Positions 56,527-64,000 of a DNA stretch of 64,000 nucleotides are shown in pieces (position 1 is the stretch's first letter; every line of letters begins with the position of its first letter). Location: assembly GCF_036323735.1 (NCBI RefSeq), contig NC_086021.1:163099476-163163475 (forward strand). The letters are read 5' to 3'. The position numbers and the translations under genes are program-made. Below the pieces are notes generated by a model. It saw nothing but the letters and a program-made list of their open reading frames with translations, was not told the origin of the DNA and did not search any database. This DNA comes from Rattus norvegicus. Taxonomy: Eukaryota; Chordata; Mammalia; Rodentia; Muridae.

Positions 56527-59500
56527 GATCAGATCGAAGGCTAAAAGACACTAATGCTATGGGAATCCCTAAGTCTATCTAGCTGCTCTGTTCTCAGTGA
56601 CAGGGGCTGGAGCAGGACAGGGACAGGCCATACACTCATTCTCCACCCAACATCTGGGCAGATGAGATGTCTCTACCAACCGTCCACCAAGTAAAGGGAA
56701 ACCAAGGCAAACACAGATGATGGGCGAACTAATGAGTGCACACCAGAGTTGGATCCCAGCCCCTGCCTGCCTTGAGGAGTGGGTTACAATGAGGTGGGGG
56801 GAAGCGCAGGCTTTAAACACCACTTCAGGTTTGGCATAGAAGTGCATGTGTTCCGGTTATACACGTAACCGTCTAGCTCTGTACGGGTGTTTTGAATGAC
56901 CCTTGCAATGATTGCCATGGTTACCACCAACAGCATCATTTCTCCTGACTCTGGCAGTGCCCCTAACTGCCAGAAAGAAGAAGTGGTAGGAAATCACCCC
57001 ACCCGACCGCACCCTCCACCCTCACAACCTTTCTTCTTGCCCTGAGTAGCACCCATTGCCCTCAGCCCTGGAGCCCTGGAGTTTGACCTTCTGTCTCCTG
57101 CCATCCAGGACAGTAACATCCTGTTCAACCTGAAGGTGAGTGTCCGGACCTCAGAGCAAACTGGGGACATAGGTTAGGGAACAGCTCTTTTTCTGTGACC
57201 ACCCAGGGACCAACATCTACACATCATCAGGGCATGTAGTCAATGGCATCCTATGAAAGCCAGCAGGTAGAACATTATGTCTCCCTAGGGTCTGTGTGTG
57301 CATGGGTCCCTGGGTCTTTCTCTCAGTAAGCTCATGCTCAATCCCAAACTTCTGATGACACTGCAACATGGGCTCAGGACAGAGGCATCCTCAAGGAATA
57401 CACAGCTCTAACTCCCAGACTTATGGCTCCCTGGCTGTGTAGCTCTAGGCAGGTTTCTCCTCTCTGTCTCCATGGCTGTGGTTATAGTTAGGAGACAATG
57501 AGATGAGACTGCACTGGCTTCCCAGACAGGGGATGCTTTGTAACAACGGACTTCTGTAAAACTCCCACACTGCACATCCCGTGCATGGTGCGAGTCCCAG
57601 ACAGGTTCTCAAGAGTCTTGGAAACCACAGCATGAGATGGCTCCATCTGCTCTTTTACAGCTTGAATCCTCCCTTCACCCAAAGGGCTTAAGCCGTTGAA
57701 ACCTAAGTGAAAAGCAGGCATTCTGGTTACAAGCTAGGCACAGGTAGCATGCGGCCACAGTCCTGGGTGCTCTGAAGATGGGAGGCAAAAGGCTCGTTTG
57801 AGCTCAGGCATTAGGGGCCAGTCCGGGGAAGCATAAGGATATACCATCTCTTTAAACGTGAGACAGAAGGACAGAGGGAAGGATGGAAGAAGAAATAGGG
57901 ACAGGGAAGAAGGGAGGGTAGAGGACTAAGGGACTCAGGAGGGGGGCTGCCAGGTCCCTGACAAGCCATTGTTTTCATCAATCTCAACTTCCTGACACGA
58001 ATGCAAAGATGGGAAACAGGCAGAATGGTACCTGCCTTAGTCTATTTTGTGTTGCCAGAACACAGTACCTGAGTGATTTGTAAACATTAGAAGTTGACTA
58101 GGTTTGAGGTCCTGGAAGCCAGAAATCCAAGAATATGATGCATCTTCTGGTGCAGGCCTCCATGCTGCATCAGCCTGTGGTGGAAGACACAAGAGTTGGG
58201 GAGGGCAAGAGCAAGGGCAGCCAGGAGTGGAGCTTAGTTTCACAATGGTCAACTCCCACCTCCAGTAGCTAGGCCACTCCTATAACAACACTAACCGTTG
58301 ATCAAGGCCCAGTCACCTCCTGAAGGAGGTCTCTTAACCCTGTTGTACTGGGACGAGGTTTCCATCATGGGAACTTTGGGAGACACCTTCCCCTCAGCCC
58401 GGTTGTTTCCTTCCAGTTGATAACAGGCTACAGTGTGTTACCAAGGTCCTCAAACAGTGCCTTGCTCTTTGCCTCTTCAGGCCAAGCTGCTGGACTCACA
58501 GGCAAGGGTAACCAACTGGTTCAACGGCTCTGCGACTCCTCTGATGGAGACCACCCCAGACAGGGCCCCTTTCAGCCTGACTGTGAGGCAGGACCTAGTG
58601 AATGCCATTGTGACCACCCTGATCCCCCAGGAGGAGCTTGTAATCCTGCTCAGATTCGTGGTAAGCCACACTGTGGTGGTAGGATGACTTTCCCCCCATG
58701 CCATCTGCCCACCAAAGGGAGACCTGAGGTGGGAATTCCCAGTAATGATCAGCTCTGCCTGATTCTGAGGTTCAATGCTAGAGCCAAAGGCTTCCCTGAA
58801 CACCCACCTTGGGCCCTGGTTCTGCCTTCAGAGACCAGATGTATCTGTATCCTCCTCCAAATATCCTGGGGGAGCTTCAGGGCACTCTGGATACTGAGGA
58901 ACTCAGAGATGGTGCCTGTACCCCAATATCACAGACCATTAACTGATCAGGGTCCTCATTTCTCCTGAGCCTGGGTGCCAACACATACTCTGATCCTATT
59001 ACTGAAGCATGATTAGTGCAATTGACTCACAGCCCTTGCCCTCCAGATTCCTGATGTGGCCCGCCAGTTACAGATGGACATCAAGGAGATCAATGCAGAG
59101 GTGAGTCTGTTTGCCCCCTGGAGCCTGCTAGGTGTTTGCCGACTCTGTCCATGGGTCTCTGCAGGATGGAATGGATGTGGGCTCCTCTTTTCTTTCCCAC
59201 TATGGGGACTAGGACTCCTAGAAGCCCAGAGACTTCTTCAGTCAAGCAGAGAAGCTTGAAATTGATGATTTCTGGGTGACAAGCCATTTCCTGGGCAGTC
59301 CCCTGCCCCAGACGAAAGGGTTGGGTCAGAGTAGAACAGCAATCACATGCAGTTTGGAGAAATGCAGGGAAAGGCAGACAAGGGATTGGAGCTGGGTGAT
59401 GGGGGCAACTCTAAGCCCTGCTTCAGGCTACGAAACCAGAGAACATCCCCGAAGGGAAGTGGTACTCCACACAGGAAGTGTGAGTGGGAAGGACAGAGGC

Positions 59501-61410
59501 TGGAGTACCAAGAAACACCACAGGAGACACAAAGGACCTCTGCGCTGTGATCGGATGTGTGTGATGTCTTTCCAGGCAGCCAACAAGTTGGGGCCCACCC
59601 AGATGTTGAAGATCTTCACTCACAGCACCCCCCATATTGTGCTGAATGAGGGCGGTGCCACGGCAGCCCAAAGTGTTGTACTGGAAGTGTTCCCCACCAA
59701 TACAGATGTCCGACCCTTCTTCTCTCTCGGCATTGTGAGTTTAAGTGTCTGTGGCTCGGGACAAAGACTGGAGGTTGCCCTGTTCATTATTATGAACTGG
59801 GGTATCACCCAGTAGTGTGGGGAGGAGGGGAAGTGATGAACCAAGAGTCAAAAACTTTGGGGATCTATCAGCTAGTCACTAACACCAGCAGCCCCTAGGG
59901 ATAGAGGGACCATAACACCCATCAAGGCAGCTACCTTCCAGCTAGGGGCATTTTCTAGAGAATGAGCAATATTCAGCAGCTGAGAGGCAGCCCCACGCCC
60001 TGGAAGGAAGGGATGGGTCAGCATAGGACAGCAAGCACATGCAGCTAAGAGAAATGCAGAGGAAGGCAGAGAAGACTAGAGAAGGGTCCAGTCATAGGTA
60101 GGCTCTGAGTAGCGAGGCAAACCAGGCTTACCCTAAGGGGCAAGCAGTACCTGTGAGTAGGAGGGGCTGACTCCTCCTTAGAGCGGTGTCTCTGTGGGCG
60201 GCTCTGCACCACAGCACTTCAGGGCTGCCTTTCACACACTACAGACTTATTGGTACCTCCCAGAGAGCTCATCTTGGCATTCTGGCCTCGAAGTGAAAGA
60301 CAGTGGGAGCCTACTTCCCAGACCAACCATACTCCCTGATGACCACTCCATGGCCAATGGGAGGCACTGCGGGAGAAATTGGTTCTCTTGGCTCCACTGC
60401 AATGGGGCTCCACACTCAGCCCCCTGCGTCGAGCTGATGCAAGTCTTCAGCTCTGAATGGCAAACCTGACTTAGCCTCTGAGCTTTGTGATCCTACTCAC
60501 AATACTCAAGACTTACCAGAGCTGCTGGCCTCCTCTGCCCTTCAGTCACTTCCCGTGTACACCAGGGGACTGATAGGACCCAATCAAGGAGTGGTAGGGC
60601 TTATTGAAGAAGACGCTTGAACTGCCTGAGACACTGAAGCAGGCAGTGCGCTGACTGTTGGCAGTGTCATCCCCAAGCCTTCAGTGGCACCTGTGAAACA
60701 GGGGCTAGGGCATGGAAAGTGAGATCAGAGAGGTCAAACTTTTCCCAAGGTCACAGAGCCAGTAGCCCAGATCACCTTGACTCCAGTCTTCCCTGTATAA
60801 CCCTCCCTCTAGATGCAGTTTCTCTTATTTTAAAACGGGGCCTGGGCTGTCTTGTTGCAGGAAGCCAGTTATGAAGCTCAGTTTTTCATAGCAGAAAACC
60901 GACTTATGCTCAACTTCAATAACGTCAGGTAAGCTGCTGAGCTGCCCAGTGCTATGGGTTTCTCTAATCCACCACCAGGGGGCACCAGAGAGGGCTGATG
61001 GCAGAAGGCTTCCTTGCCAGGTCTGGCCTGCCTTAAGGGTTGAATTCCAAATGGAAAATAAAGGGACTCTACAGGAGCCACAGAGCAAGCTAATCCCACC
61101 ACTGGGCTGGCCACCACTGGGCTGGCCACCACTGGACTGGCCTGCATGCACCACCCCAGGCTTCAAACAACCCATTCTGAAATTTTTCAAAACAAAACCA
61201 GTAACAGCCTAGATACTAAACCCTTGGGGCCCAGCAATGAAGTGACCTCTCTGCCCCTGCCAGTCCTGCAAAGTCTACCACCTTCTGTCCCAGAATGAGC
61301 TCAGGGACTCCAACTGGAGACTCTGGCAATAAAGTTAGGCTCAGGGGAACATTCTGACCAGCCCATATGGGGTGAGATAATAGCTAGGTGTCAGATGATA
61401 GATGATGGAT

Positions 61411-61488
<78 letters not shown>

Positions 61489-62284
61489 TAGAAGATAAGA
61501 CAGAGCAAGAGAGGGAGAGGGGGAGAGCAGAAATATAAAATCAAACAATCCTGTCACCCAGGCTGGCATTTCTATACAAGTGGTTGAATGGGAATTAGGG
61601 GCACCGCTCCCAGAAAGGACTGGAGCTAACTAGTACAGCAAACCTCCCCCATTCCTGGGTGATTTTCTGTCTTAGTCCTTCTGGCCACCATCTAGCCTCT
61701 TTAGAATGTGAACGCCATGAAGCAAAGACTTTCCCTGCTTCACCATTGTCACGTGAAAGCCTGCCTGTGCCTTGCCCATAGCAGGTCCTCAATAAACCAA
61801 CAGTTATTGACAAGAGATTCCAAGGGACCACTCTCATGGGCTTCTTCTGTTACAGTATCGAGCGCATCAAGCTGATGATCTCGGATATCAAACTGTTCGA
61901 TGTAAGTATCAACAGATCATCTCTAAGGGAACTGGGGCCAGAACGGGCCATTCTAAAATGAGACATGCCCCAGGATTTGCTTTGAAAGACCTATCATGGG
62001 AAATCCTGGGCTGGGCTGGTGGGCTCCTCACGGCCCTCCAAAGCCTAGCCTGCCGGCTCCCGTTTCTACTGAGCACCCACTATACGCAGATATAGCTGAG
62101 AACACCAACCGTGTATAAATGTGCACCACACTCTCTACTATAAAACAAAGCCCTCTACTGACCCCGGCAGTCTCTCTCCTCTGGTCCTCGGTGTCCCACG
62201 TCCCTAGGCTGAACCAGAGTGCTCAGCTGGGCTGGCTCTTGTCTCCAGCTTTGGGGTTTCCTTCGTTTTGTTTTATTTTGTTGT

Positions 62285-62316
<32 letters not shown>

Positions 62317-62404
62317 TTGTATTGTGTTGTTGTTGTTGCTGCTGCTGCTGTTGCTGTTGTATTGTGTTGTTGTTGTTGTTGCTGCTGCTGCTGTTGTATT
62401 GTGT

Positions 62405-62436
<32 letters not shown>

Positions 62437-62450
62437 TCATATTGTGTTGT

Positions 62451-62485
<35 letters not shown>

Positions 62486-62569
62486 TCGTATTGTGTTGTT
62501 GCTGTTGTTGTTGCTGCTGCTGTTGTTGCTGTTGTATTGTGTTGCTGCTGCTGCTGCTGTTGTTGCTGT

Positions 62570-62601
<32 letters not shown>

Positions 62602-63379
62602 TCGTATGTGTTGTTGCTGTTGTTGTTGCTGCTGCTGCTGTTGTTGCTGTTGTATTGTGTTGTTGCTGTTGTTGCTGCTGCTGCTGTTGTTGCTGTTGTA
62701 TTGTGTTGTTGCTATTGTTGTTGCTGTTGTTGTTGCTGTTGCTGTTGTATTGTGTTGTTGCTATTGTTGTTGCTGTTGTTGTTGTTGTTGTTGCTGTTGT
62801 TGTTGCTGCTGTTGTTGTTTTGTGTTGTTGCTGTTGTAGGTTGTGGGATTCGTTTGTTGTTTGTTTGAGGCAGGTTCTCACTATGAAGCTCTGGCTAGCC
62901 TGGAATTCACTATGTACATCAAGCTGGCCTTGAAACTCAGGTCAATCCTCCTGCCTCTGCCTTCTGGCTGCTGGGATTGTAGGTCCTCATTACCCCAGCT
63001 GACCCTCCATTGGTTTCTATGGCATTTTGTTAGGAAAGCAATAGTTTACTGCAAGATTTGTGAAAATCTGGACATCTGGACTCTCTTCAAAAGCAGAAGT
63101 CTCTTGGGTGCTTCCAGATGAAAAAGCTCCCTGAGGGTAGAGTTCTCAATGAGCCACACCCCAGAGCGGTGACGGCTTCGGCCTATAGGAGACCTGGTAT
63201 TCCAACAATGACTGCTGGATGCTTTTGTCCTGGGGGTGGGGGGCAAGTCAGGAAACCAGAAATGGCCCTGAGGACCTGGCAGTCAGCCTTGTAATGGCAT
63301 CCCTCTCCCTCACAGCCTGAAGTCCTGAAGGACACTCTGACCAAGATCCTTGAGTACACATTGCTGCCCAATGAGAATG
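46146..63379 (+). CDS. Bpifb1: Long PLUNC1, BPI fold-containing family B member 1 (3' partial)
   Basis: The spliced CDS is 46146-46257, 48135-48273, 48872-48979, 50032-50181, 50980-51061, 55266-55329, 57050-57135, 58481-58660, 59047-59100, 59576-59734, 60861-60928, 61856-61901 and 63316-63379. That is 1312 nt, 437 residues plus one base; the C-terminus (about 40-50 residues) is beyond the window. LPLUNC1 is a secreted two-domain BPI-fold protein of airway, nasal and salivary mucus, implicated in mucosal innate defence and binding of bacterial products. A signal peptide spans 1-20 (cut after VQA). The N-terminal barrel runs to about 240, with the conserved disulfide pair Cys156 (LSDC) and Cys199 (LCPV). 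The second barrel follows. Landmarks are TANILQL-like SANILQLVVQPS, VRIPLDMVAG, AKLLDSQ (248-254), VLEVFP and LLPNEN. N-glycosylation sequons occur at 152, 159, 262 and 399. All junctions are GT-AG and in frame with no damage. Identity to human BPIFB1 is evident along the length. Confidence 0.94.
46258..48134 (+). other. Bpifb1 intron 2
   Basis: About 1.9 kb of mostly unique-looking sequence. I see no SINE with a clear tail, no microsatellite and no other gene. Confidence 0.6.
48135..48273 (+). CDS. Bpifb1: Bpifb1 exon 3
   Basis: The acceptor is tctatctgcag and the donor is ATCTG|GTGAGT. It is 139 nt and codes residues 38-83 plus two bases of Trp84, with LTQALENHDATAILQELPLL, the helix region matching human LTQELKDHNATSILQQLPLL. 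Confidence 0.93.
48872..48979 (+). CDS. Bpifb1: Bpifb1 exon 4
   Basis: The acceptor is accctgtccag and the donor is AACAC|GTGAGT. It is 108 nt and codes residues 84-119, with TSANILQLVVQPS and ELVVRIPLDMVAGLN, a strand pair of the N-terminal barrel. Confidence 0.93.
49433..49712. repeat. GGGAGA polypurine tract in Bpifb1 intron 4
   Basis: About 280 bp of GGGAGA/GGGGAGA/GGGAAA units. 49464-49550 and 49552-49712 are pure purine, separated by one C. Open frames across it (Arg/Glu/Gly on one strand, Pro/Leu/Ser on the other) are artefacts. Confidence 0.95.
50032..50181 (+). CDS. Bpifb1: Bpifb1 exon 5
   Basis: The acceptor is tgtccccacag and the donor is CACAA|GTGAGT. It is 150 nt and codes residues 120-169 plus two bases, with PLIKTIVEFQMSTEVQALIR and the first disulfide cysteine in LNLSDC (Cys156). 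Two sequons, NLS and NES, flank that cysteine. Confidence 0.93.
50813..50931 (-). mobile_element. ID SINE, antisense, with target-site duplication
   Basis: Poly(T) with TTTTG units is followed by gaacccagggccttgtgctt ... gagctaaatccccaaccccg. It is flanked by CAATCCTCTCTT (50801-50812, with its first C at the 'gac' end, and 50932-50943). It lies in intron 5 about 50 bp before the exon 6 acceptor, so T-rich and pyrimidine-rich DNA is added just upstream of that splice site. Confidence 0.92.
50980..51061 (+). CDS. Bpifb1: Bpifb1 exon 6
   Basis: The acceptor is ctctgccaaag and the donor is AGCCAC|GTGAGT. It is 82 nt and codes residues 170-197 (LSFVVNSLAKNVMNLLMPAL), a helix before the second cysteine. 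The exon begins about 50 bp after an antisense ID SINE. Confidence 0.92.
51957..52093 (+). mobile_element. B1 SINE
   Basis: Nearly complete B1: gccaggcagtggtgacgcac, cccagcacttgggaggcaga, gagttcaaggccagcctgtt, ending gaaaccctgtctcaaa. It lies in Bpifb1 intron 6. Confidence 0.9.
52205..52449 (-). mobile_element. B3-like SINE, antisense
   Basis: The reverse complement of a tRNA-derived head (gagttgagcttgggtcctat ... cagctgctgagtcatctctc) is preceded by a diverged body and an AT microsatellite where the tail region would be. Confidence 0.55.
52243..52266. repeat. (AT)n microsatellite
   Basis: Twenty-four bp of pure AT inside an antisense SINE. Confidence 0.9.
52497..52690 (+). mobile_element. 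B4-like SINE
   Basis: A B1-like part (taatcccagctccttgggag ... ttcaaggccagcctgcacaa) is followed by an ID-like part (gtaatgtagctcagtagtaa ... gggatcaatcctcagtg). The polypurine array begins immediately at its 3' end. Confidence 0.65.
52694..53167. repeat. (GGAA)n/(GGGA)n polypurine array in Bpifb1 intron 6
   Basis: About 470 bp of GGAA, GGGA and AAGAAGG units. After a T at 52871 there are 296 bp (52872-53167) with no pyrimidine at all. It probably grew from the tail of the preceding B4-like SINE. Confidence 0.97.
53168..55265 (+). other. Rest of Bpifb1 intron 6
   Basis: Apart from the minisatellite and a short antisense B1-like fragment near 53565-53640, I see only unique-looking sequence, with no ORF supported by splice sites or homology until the exon 7 acceptor. 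Confidence 0.55.
53931..54333. repeat. 24-bp minisatellite with an AP-1-type site in every unit
   Basis: About sixteen and a half copies of the unit TGACTCATCCAGTGTGTCAG + GACG (variants GTCTGTC, CACCC, GACA, GATG). Each full copy holds a perfect TGACTCA. From 53983 to 54301 the heptamers occur at exact 24-bp steps. As 24 is a multiple of 3, every frame is open on both strands, giving 8-residue peptide repeats that are artefacts. It is in Bpifb1 intron 6. Confidence 0.96.
55266..55329 (+). CDS. Bpifb1: Bpifb1 exon 7
   Basis: The acceptor is gttcttgcag and the donor is CCACAG|GTAAGG. It is 64 nt and codes residues 198-218 (LCPVIQQAFDDMYEDFLRLT), including Cys199, the second disulfide cysteine. 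Confidence 0.92.
55514..55727. mobile_element. Second URR1-type hAT-Charlie fossil
   Basis: The left terminus CAGTGGTTCTCAGCC and right terminus GCTGAAAACCACTG are clear inverted ends. The body matches the element at 7991-8204 in order (ccttcctaatgctacgac ... gtctcttaggc-like). The flanking 8-mers (gtgcaagt, ctctactt) are not identical, so the target duplication has decayed. It is in Bpifb1 intron 7. Confidence 0.82.
56464..56521. repeat. (GA)n microsatellite
   Basis: About 58 bp of pure GA after GACA/CACA units, in Bpifb1 intron 7. Confidence 0.95.
57050..57135 (+). CDS. Bpifb1: Bpifb1 exon 8
   Basis: The acceptor is ccctgagtag and the donor is CTGAAG|GTGAGT. It is 86 nt and codes residues 219-247 (APIALSPGALEFDLLSPAIQ and following), at the link between the two BPI-fold barrels. 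The acceptor's pyrimidine tract is weak near its end. Confidence 0.9.
58040..58385. mobile_element. Ancient LTR-like (MaLR-type) repeat fragment
   Basis: The stretch cttagtctattttgtgttgc ... gtacctgagtgatttgtaaa ... tgaggtcctggaagccagaa ... gggacgaggtttccatcatg follows an old mammalian-wide repeat. The family is uncertain. It is in Bpifb1 intron 8, ending about 100 bp before exon 9. Confidence 0.45.
58481..58660 (+). CDS. Bpifb1: Bpifb1 exon 9
   Basis: The acceptor is gcctcttcag and the donor is TTCGTG|GTAAGC. It is 180 nt (60 codons, phase 0 at both ends) and codes residues 248-307, starting AKLLDSQARVTNWFNGSA with a sequon at Asn262 and containing PFSLTVRQDLVNAIVTTLIP. A longer open frame here (58417-58968) is out of frame with the gene. 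Confidence 0.93.
59047..59100 (+). CDS. Bpifb1: Bpifb1 exon 10
   Basis: The acceptor is ccctccag and the donor is GCAGAG|GTGAGT. It is 54 nt and codes residues 308-325 (IPDVARQLQMDIKEINAE), matching human LPESAHRLKSSIGLINEK. Confidence 0.9.
59318..59490 (+). repeat. Intronic direct duplication, copy 1
   Basis: It contains ggttgggtcagagtagaaca, gcaatcacatgcagtttgga and gaaatgcagggaaaggcaga, then gtgtgagtgggaaggacag. A diverged copy in the same orientation lies at about 60005-60170, on the other side of exon 11. Confidence 0.6.
59576..59734 (+). CDS. Bpifb1: Bpifb1 exon 11
   Basis: The acceptor is tgtctttccag and the donor is GGCATT|GTGAGT. It is 159 nt and codes residues 326-378, with AANKLGPTQMLKIFTHSTP and VVLEVFPTNTDVRPFFSLGI, well conserved with human. 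Confidence 0.92.
60005..60170 (+). repeat. Intronic direct duplication, copy 2
   Basis: It contains gggatgggtcagcataggac, gcaagcacatgcagctaaga and gaaatgcagaggaaggcaga, then cctgtgagtaggaggggctg. It aligns with copy 1 with small indels. Exon 11 itself is not duplicated. Confidence 0.6.
60861..60928 (+). CDS. Bpifb1: Bpifb1 exon 12
   Basis: The acceptor is cttgttgcag and the donor is GTCAG|GTAAGC. It is 68 nt and codes residues 379-400 plus two bases of Ser401 (EASYEAQFFIAENRLMLNFN and following). Sequon NVS at 399 is completed across the junction. Confidence 0.91.
61096..61140. repeat. 15-bp tandem repeat, three copies
   Basis: Three adjacent CCACCACTGGGCTGG units (last with one G to A change) in Bpifb1 intron 12. 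Confidence 0.95.
61410..61488. repeat. Compound (GATA)n-(GACA)n microsatellite
   Basis: About ten GATA units pass directly into about nine GACA units in Bpifb1 intron 12. The single T/C difference suggests one array derived from the other. Confidence 0.96.
61856..61901 (+). CDS. Bpifb1: Bpifb1 exon 13
   Basis: The acceptor is cttctgttacag and the donor is TTCGAT|GTAAGT. It is 46 nt, the shortest coding exon, and codes residues 401-416 (IERIKLMISDIKLFD). Confidence 0.9.
62276..62842. repeat. TTG/CTG trinucleotide array with higher-order units
   Basis: About 565 bp of TTG and CTG triplets (longest pure CTG run five to six). TTGTATTGTGTTG-type breaks recur roughly every 37-70 bp, about ten times. 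Frames of Leu/Cys/Val/Ala on the plus strand and Gln/Asn/Thr on the minus strand are artefacts. It is in Bpifb1 intron 13. Confidence 0.95.
62866..63000 (-). mobile_element. B1 SINE, antisense
   Basis: The reverse complement of B1 is present: gaggcaggttctcactatga, agcctggaattcactatgta, cctcctgcctctgccttctg, ctgctgggattgtaggtcct. The trinucleotide array sits at its tail side, so the array may have grown from the B1 tail. Confidence 0.8.
63316..63379 (+). CDS. Bpifb1: Bpifb1 exon 14 (last in window)
   Basis: The acceptor is ccctcacag and the donor is GAATG|GTGAGT. It is 64 nt and codes residues 417-437 (PEVLKDTLTKILEYTLLPNE and following). The remaining C-terminal coding exon(s) and the 3' UTR are outside the window; 63380-64000 is intron. 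Confidence 0.91.
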
Positions 63380-63791
63380 GTGAGTCCCTCAGGCCTTGAG
63401 GCCCTCTCCTAGGCTGCTGAGCCTTCTGTCTTTACCCAGGATCCCTTTTATCACAGCCCACCCATCTTCTAAGCCTGGTTCAAATTCTTCCTGCTCCAGG
63501 GAGCCTTCCTAGTGACCGCCTGGAGAAGACCTCTCCTGCCTAACATCCCCTCAACAGCCTGGCCTTAGGCCAGCTCTGAAGCAGGCAGACACCAGGTTCA
63601 TAGGGCCAGCTGGAACCAGATGCAAACAGACAGCTAGACCTCACTCAAGGGGCCTTAGGCAGACTGAGCTCAAGTCCCCAACCCCTCTTGCTGGCTTTGA
63701 ACAAGCTCCCTGATCCTCCTGAGCCTTGGGCTCTCTCTGTGAAAAGGGTAAATAAGAGTACTTTCCTCAGAGGTGGGGAAGGAGATGGTAT

Positions 63792-63878
63792 ATGTCAGGG
63801 GTGGGGAGAGCTGCTACCCTGTGACAGCATCACCATGTGTCAGGGGTGGGGAGAGCTGGTACCTATAACATCATCACC
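63792..63878. repeat. 43/44-bp tandem duplication
   Basis: Two adjacent copies start ATG(TG)TCAGGGGTGGGGAGAG and end ATCACC, with a few substitutions, in the intron after exon 14. Confidence 0.85.
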
Positions 63879-64000
63879 TTTTTAATTTGCTTTACTAGAG
63901 TAGGAAATCTCAGGTGGAGAAACTTCTGCAGTGGGTGATGGGAGCCATGAATGTTCTTGAACAAGTGTTAAAGAATGTGAGGTGCACTGTGGGACAACCA

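Noticed and set aside
58417..58968. 183-codon plus-strand frame overlapping Bpifb1 exon 9
   Set aside because: It is out of frame with the BPIFB1-like translation. The GT-AG bounded exon 58481-58660 explains the coding signal.
62119..62933. Leu/Cys/Val and poly-Gln/Asn frames of 200-250 codons
   Set aside because: They are products of the CTG/TTG array in an intron, without flanking coding sequence.

Overview
The window is rodent genomic DNA, almost certainly rat (Rattus norvegicus). Four ID-type SINEs with BC1-like heads and intact target-site duplications, several B1, B2, B3 and B4 SINEs, rodent L1 and many long microsatellites support this. There is no bacterial gene layout, CRISPR array or tRNA/rRNA gene. 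The window carries two spliced plus-strand genes of the BPI-fold (PLUNC) cluster, which from general knowledge lies on rat chromosome 3. The chromosome is inferred, not read from the sequence.

Layout. 1-6757 is intergenic, mostly SINE and CA-rich repeat, with one unidentified ORF-like fragment near 2.2-2.5 kb. 6758-13567 is a complete nine-exon short-PLUNC gene (270 aa). It resembles BPIFA1/SPLUNC1 but has a different N-terminal segment, and I assign it as Bpifa5. 13.6-43.6 kb is a 30 kb intergenic block of L1, LTR-like, SINE and microsatellite DNA with no recognisable gene. From about 43.69 kb to the right edge lies Bpifb1 (LPLUNC1): one predicted non-coding exon and thirteen coding exons covering residues 1-437. 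The last exons lie outside the window.

Both genes encode secreted, signal-peptide-bearing lipid-binding-fold proteins of mucosal fluids. They share exon lengths and phases (108, 150 and 64 nt exons at matching positions), as expected of paralogues from tandem duplication.

I see no new multi-gene system. The most interesting non-genic signals are: (i) a 24-bp minisatellite in a Bpifb1 intron carrying sixteen perfect TGACTCA (AP-1/TRE) heptamers, fourteen at exact 24-bp spacing; (ii) a 0.9-kb GGAT array inside Bpifa5; (iii) a 296-nt uninterrupted polypurine tract and a second GGGAGA tract in Bpifb1; (iv) a CTG/TTG array with higher-order structure; (v) a local inverted duplication and a 38-bp minisatellite in Bpifb1 intron 1.
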